DNA of 6,738 nucleotides from Bacillota bacterium (lineage in GTDB: Bacteria; Bacillota; Sulfobacillia; Thermaerobacterales; Thermaerobacteraceae): assembly GCA_003242195.1 (NCBI GenBank), contig QGUQ01000109.1, positions 1 to 6,738 on the forward strand, written 5' to 3'. Position 1 is the first letter of the stretch, and every line of letters starts with the position of its first letter. Made by a program: the position numbers and the translations under genes. Positions 5,697-6,738 of this stretch are shown piece after piece. Under the pieces are notes generated by a model that searched no databases, was not told the origin of the DNA, and saw only the letters and a program-made list of their open reading frames with translations.

Positions 5697-5783
5697 GTGT
5701 TGCAACGCCTGTTTCAGTGCAACGGCGGATGGTACTGGCTTTACGCGGCCATCGGTTTTGCCGTCCTGCTGCTCATTTCGTGA
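5697..5783 (+). CDS. Putative 28-residue small membrane protein, unrecognised family
   Basis: Short frame from GTG 5697 to TGA 5781-5783; the next codon, TTG 5700, is an alternative start. The peptide has a short polar head with one basic residue (LQRLFQCNGG, residues 2-11), an aromatic patch WYWLY (12-16), and a hydrophobic run AAIGFAVLLLIS to the end. This looks like a single membrane anchor with its C-terminus in or just past the membrane. The near-perfect Shine-Dalgarno is the main evidence that it is translated. Length and hydrophobic end recall the tiny YjcZ-type sporulation peptides of Firmicutes, but I cannot claim homology. It is divergent from the aminotransferase and convergent with the PhnB-like gene. 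No promoter was identified. Confidence 0.5.
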   Translation: MLQRLFQCNGGWYWLYAAIGFAVLLLIS

Positions 5784-5790
5784 CGGTGTG

Positions 5791-5823
5791 CCCGGGTTCA
5801 ACTCGAGCCCTTTGGGCGCCGGG
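5791..5823 (+). terminator. Nested hairpin after the small ORF, weak terminator candidate
   Basis: An inner stem GCCC-TTT-GGGC (5807-5817) sits inside an outer CCCGG (5791-5795) and CCGGG (5819-5823). It begins 7 nt after the small-ORF stop and is followed only by GGATTTC, so the T-run is poor. It lies between two convergent frames. Confidence 0.25.
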
Positions 5824-5854
5824 GGATTTCATGTTCCCGAAGGTTCGGATCTCC

Positions 5855-6265
5855 TTACTGGGCTACAAGGTTCAATTGCCATGAGACACCGTATTTGTCT
5901 TCGACCCAAGCAAACTTCTTGCTAAATGGATACGTCGCCAACGGCATTAAGACTTTTCCGCCTGCAGAGAGCTTCTCAAAGAGTCGATGAATCTCATCTT
6001 CGGTGTCACATTCGACATATAGCGAAATTGCCGGGGTAAACGTGAAGTCATGCTCAATGGGACTATCCATGCACATGAACAGCTGTCCCTTTAGGGAAAA
6101 TGTAGCGTGCATCACGGCACCCTCTTTATCACCTGCATCCGCTCCATGGCGGGTGATGCTTAGGATTTCCGAATCTTCAAATAGAGAGGTGTAGAACCTC
6201 ATTGCCTCTTCGGCCTGGCCGGTAAACATCAGACAGGTAAGGATTTTGGAGTTTGAACCCGCCAC
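5855..6265 (-). CDS. PhnB/YjdN-like VOC family protein (3-dmu-9_3-mt type fold)
   Basis: Small VOC-fold protein, 136 residues from GTG 6265. It matches the PhnB-like family closely: KILTCLMFTGQAEEAMRFY (7-25), HATFSLKGQLFMCMDS (53-68), FTPAISLYVEC (76-86), EIHRLFEKLSAGGKVLMPL (91-109), and YPFSKKFAWVEDKYGVSWQL (112-131). Members are often annotated as methyltransferase-related or glyoxalase-like, but the biochemical role is usually unknown. The frame is open to 6364, yet residues upstream of 6265 are not family-like. AGGGAG about 10 nt before GTG 6265 supports the shorter start. Base composition is strikingly different: about 49% GC over 5881-6240 by hand count, while sampled neighbouring genes reach about 78%. 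This suggests recent transfer from a lower-GC donor. Confidence 0.9.
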   Translation of the reverse strand: MAGSNSKILTCLMFTGQAEEAMRFYTSLFEDSEILSITRHGADAGDKEGAVMHATFSLKGQLFMCMDSPIEHDFTFTPAISLYVECDTEDEIHRLFEKLSAGGKVLMPLATYPFSKKFAWVEDKYGVSWQLNLVAQ

Positions 6266-6480
6266 CGAGAACCAGCTCCCTTCGACCTCATCGTCAACAC
6301 AACACCCGATTCTCGCCAAGGGAGACGCCGCGCCCTTACCCCTCGAAGCGGCTCGGTCCACCACCCGGGTGAGCGAGAGCCCGGGGCCGCCGAACCGGCA
6401 CCTCGGCAGTGCGCGACTCGCACTTCGGGTATGATGCCCTTGCTACACCTTGTCCCAGCGGCGCTGGCGCGGCCCGTCCT
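6266..6480. other. Intergenic region between the PhnB-like gene and the ABC ATPase
   Basis: GC rises sharply again beyond about 6300. It holds two short inverted repeats: AGTGCG/CGCACT (6408-6413 and 6419-6424) and CCAGC/GCTGG (6455-6459 and 6463-6467). The second is 13 nt past the ABC stop on the - strand but lacks a T-run. A TATGAT at 6430-6435 on the + strand has no -35 partner. I find no convincing promoter for the PhnB-like gene. Confidence 0.35.
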
Positions 6481-6738
6481 TCAAATGGAGAGTGAGCCTG
6501 ACTCGGCGGCCAGGCGCCCGAAGGCATCGGCCAGGCTGCCGCCGGCTGCGTATCGTTGCCGGATGGTACCCGGGGGTGCCTCGGCCACCAGGCGACCGCG
6601 CAGCATCATTCCTAGGCGATCGCACTGCTCGGCCTCGTCCATGTGGTGGGTGGTGACCAACACCGTGGTACCCGCGTCGGCCATGGCGTAGATCATCTCC
6701 CAAAACTGCCGGCGGGCCCGGGGGTCCACGCCGGAGGT
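6481..6738 (-). CDS. ABC-2-type transporter ATP-binding protein, C-terminal 85 residues (5' end outside window)
   Basis: The frame is open to the right window edge, so the N-terminal part (Walker A, signature motif) lies beyond 6738. Visible from the edge: the D-loop TSGVDP (residues 1-6), helix RARRQFWEMIYAMADAG, then strand and H-loop TTVLVTTHHMDEAEQCDR with switch His31, and GMMLRGRLVAEAPPGTIRQRY. The short tail SLADAFGRLA corresponds to the usual LEDVF segment of drug-export ATPases. This pattern matches YbhF/DrrA-like ATPases that pair with ABC-2 permeases for drug or lipid export; the substrate is unknown. The permease could be on either side but is not in the visible part of the window. 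The TGA stop is at 6481-6483. Confidence 0.92.
   Translation of the reverse strand, partial: TSGVDPRARRQFWEMIYAMADAGTTVLVTTHHMDEAEQCDRLGMMLRGRLVAEAPPGTIRQRYAAGGSLADAFGRLAAESGSLSI

Noticed and set aside
5523..5801. - strand frame of 92 codons over the small ORF region
   Set aside because: It has no recognisable domain, and it covers both the + strand Shine-Dalgarno and the aminotransferase promoter region.
6430..6435. TATGAT as a + strand -10 box
   Set aside because: There is no -35-like sequence 16-18 nt upstream and no + strand gene follows.

Overview
The window is mostly GC-rich (hand counts of sample lines reach about 78% GC) and densely coded. Genes use GTG and TTG starts behind GGAGG-type ribosome binding sites. 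This fits a high-GC Gram-positive such as a Thermaerobacter- or Symbiobacterium-like Firmicute; the genus is a guess from style, not from a marker gene.

Left part (1-3467, + strand): a tight four-gene amino-sugar catabolic operon. It holds the C-terminal part of an N-acetylhexosamine-6-phosphate deacetylase (NagA/AgaA family), a DeoR/GlpR-type sugar-phosphate repressor, a GatY/KbaY-type class II ketose-bisphosphate aldolase, and a PfkB-family sugar-phosphate kinase of the LacC/FruK type. Read together they match the N-acetylgalactosamine/galactosamine route: GalNAc-6-P is deacetylated, the product is isomerised to tagatose-6-P by an enzyme not in this window, phosphorylated by the kinase, and cleaved to glyceraldehyde-3-P and DHAP by the aldolase. 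The kinase carries an unusual Pro/Asp/Gly-rich insertion.

Middle part (3468-5526): a small VOC-fold (glyoxalase-like) gene on the + strand with its own extended -10 promoter and an operator-like dyad. It converges on a - strand class V aminotransferase of the alanine/serine-glyoxylate type, and GC-rich hairpins lie between the two genes.

Right part (5527-6738): a lower-GC intergenic stretch contains a 28-codon open reading frame (5697-5783) with a near-perfect Shine-Dalgarno sequence and a membrane-anchor-like hydrophobic tail. Next is a - strand PhnB/YjdN-like VOC gene at only about 49% GC, probably acquired by transfer. The window closes with the C-terminal end of an ABC-2-type transporter ATPase, cut by the window edge.

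I see no CRISPR array, transposase, rRNA or tRNA. The most noteworthy unlisted element is the 28-residue putative small membrane protein. I do not see convincing evidence for a wholly new multi-gene system.
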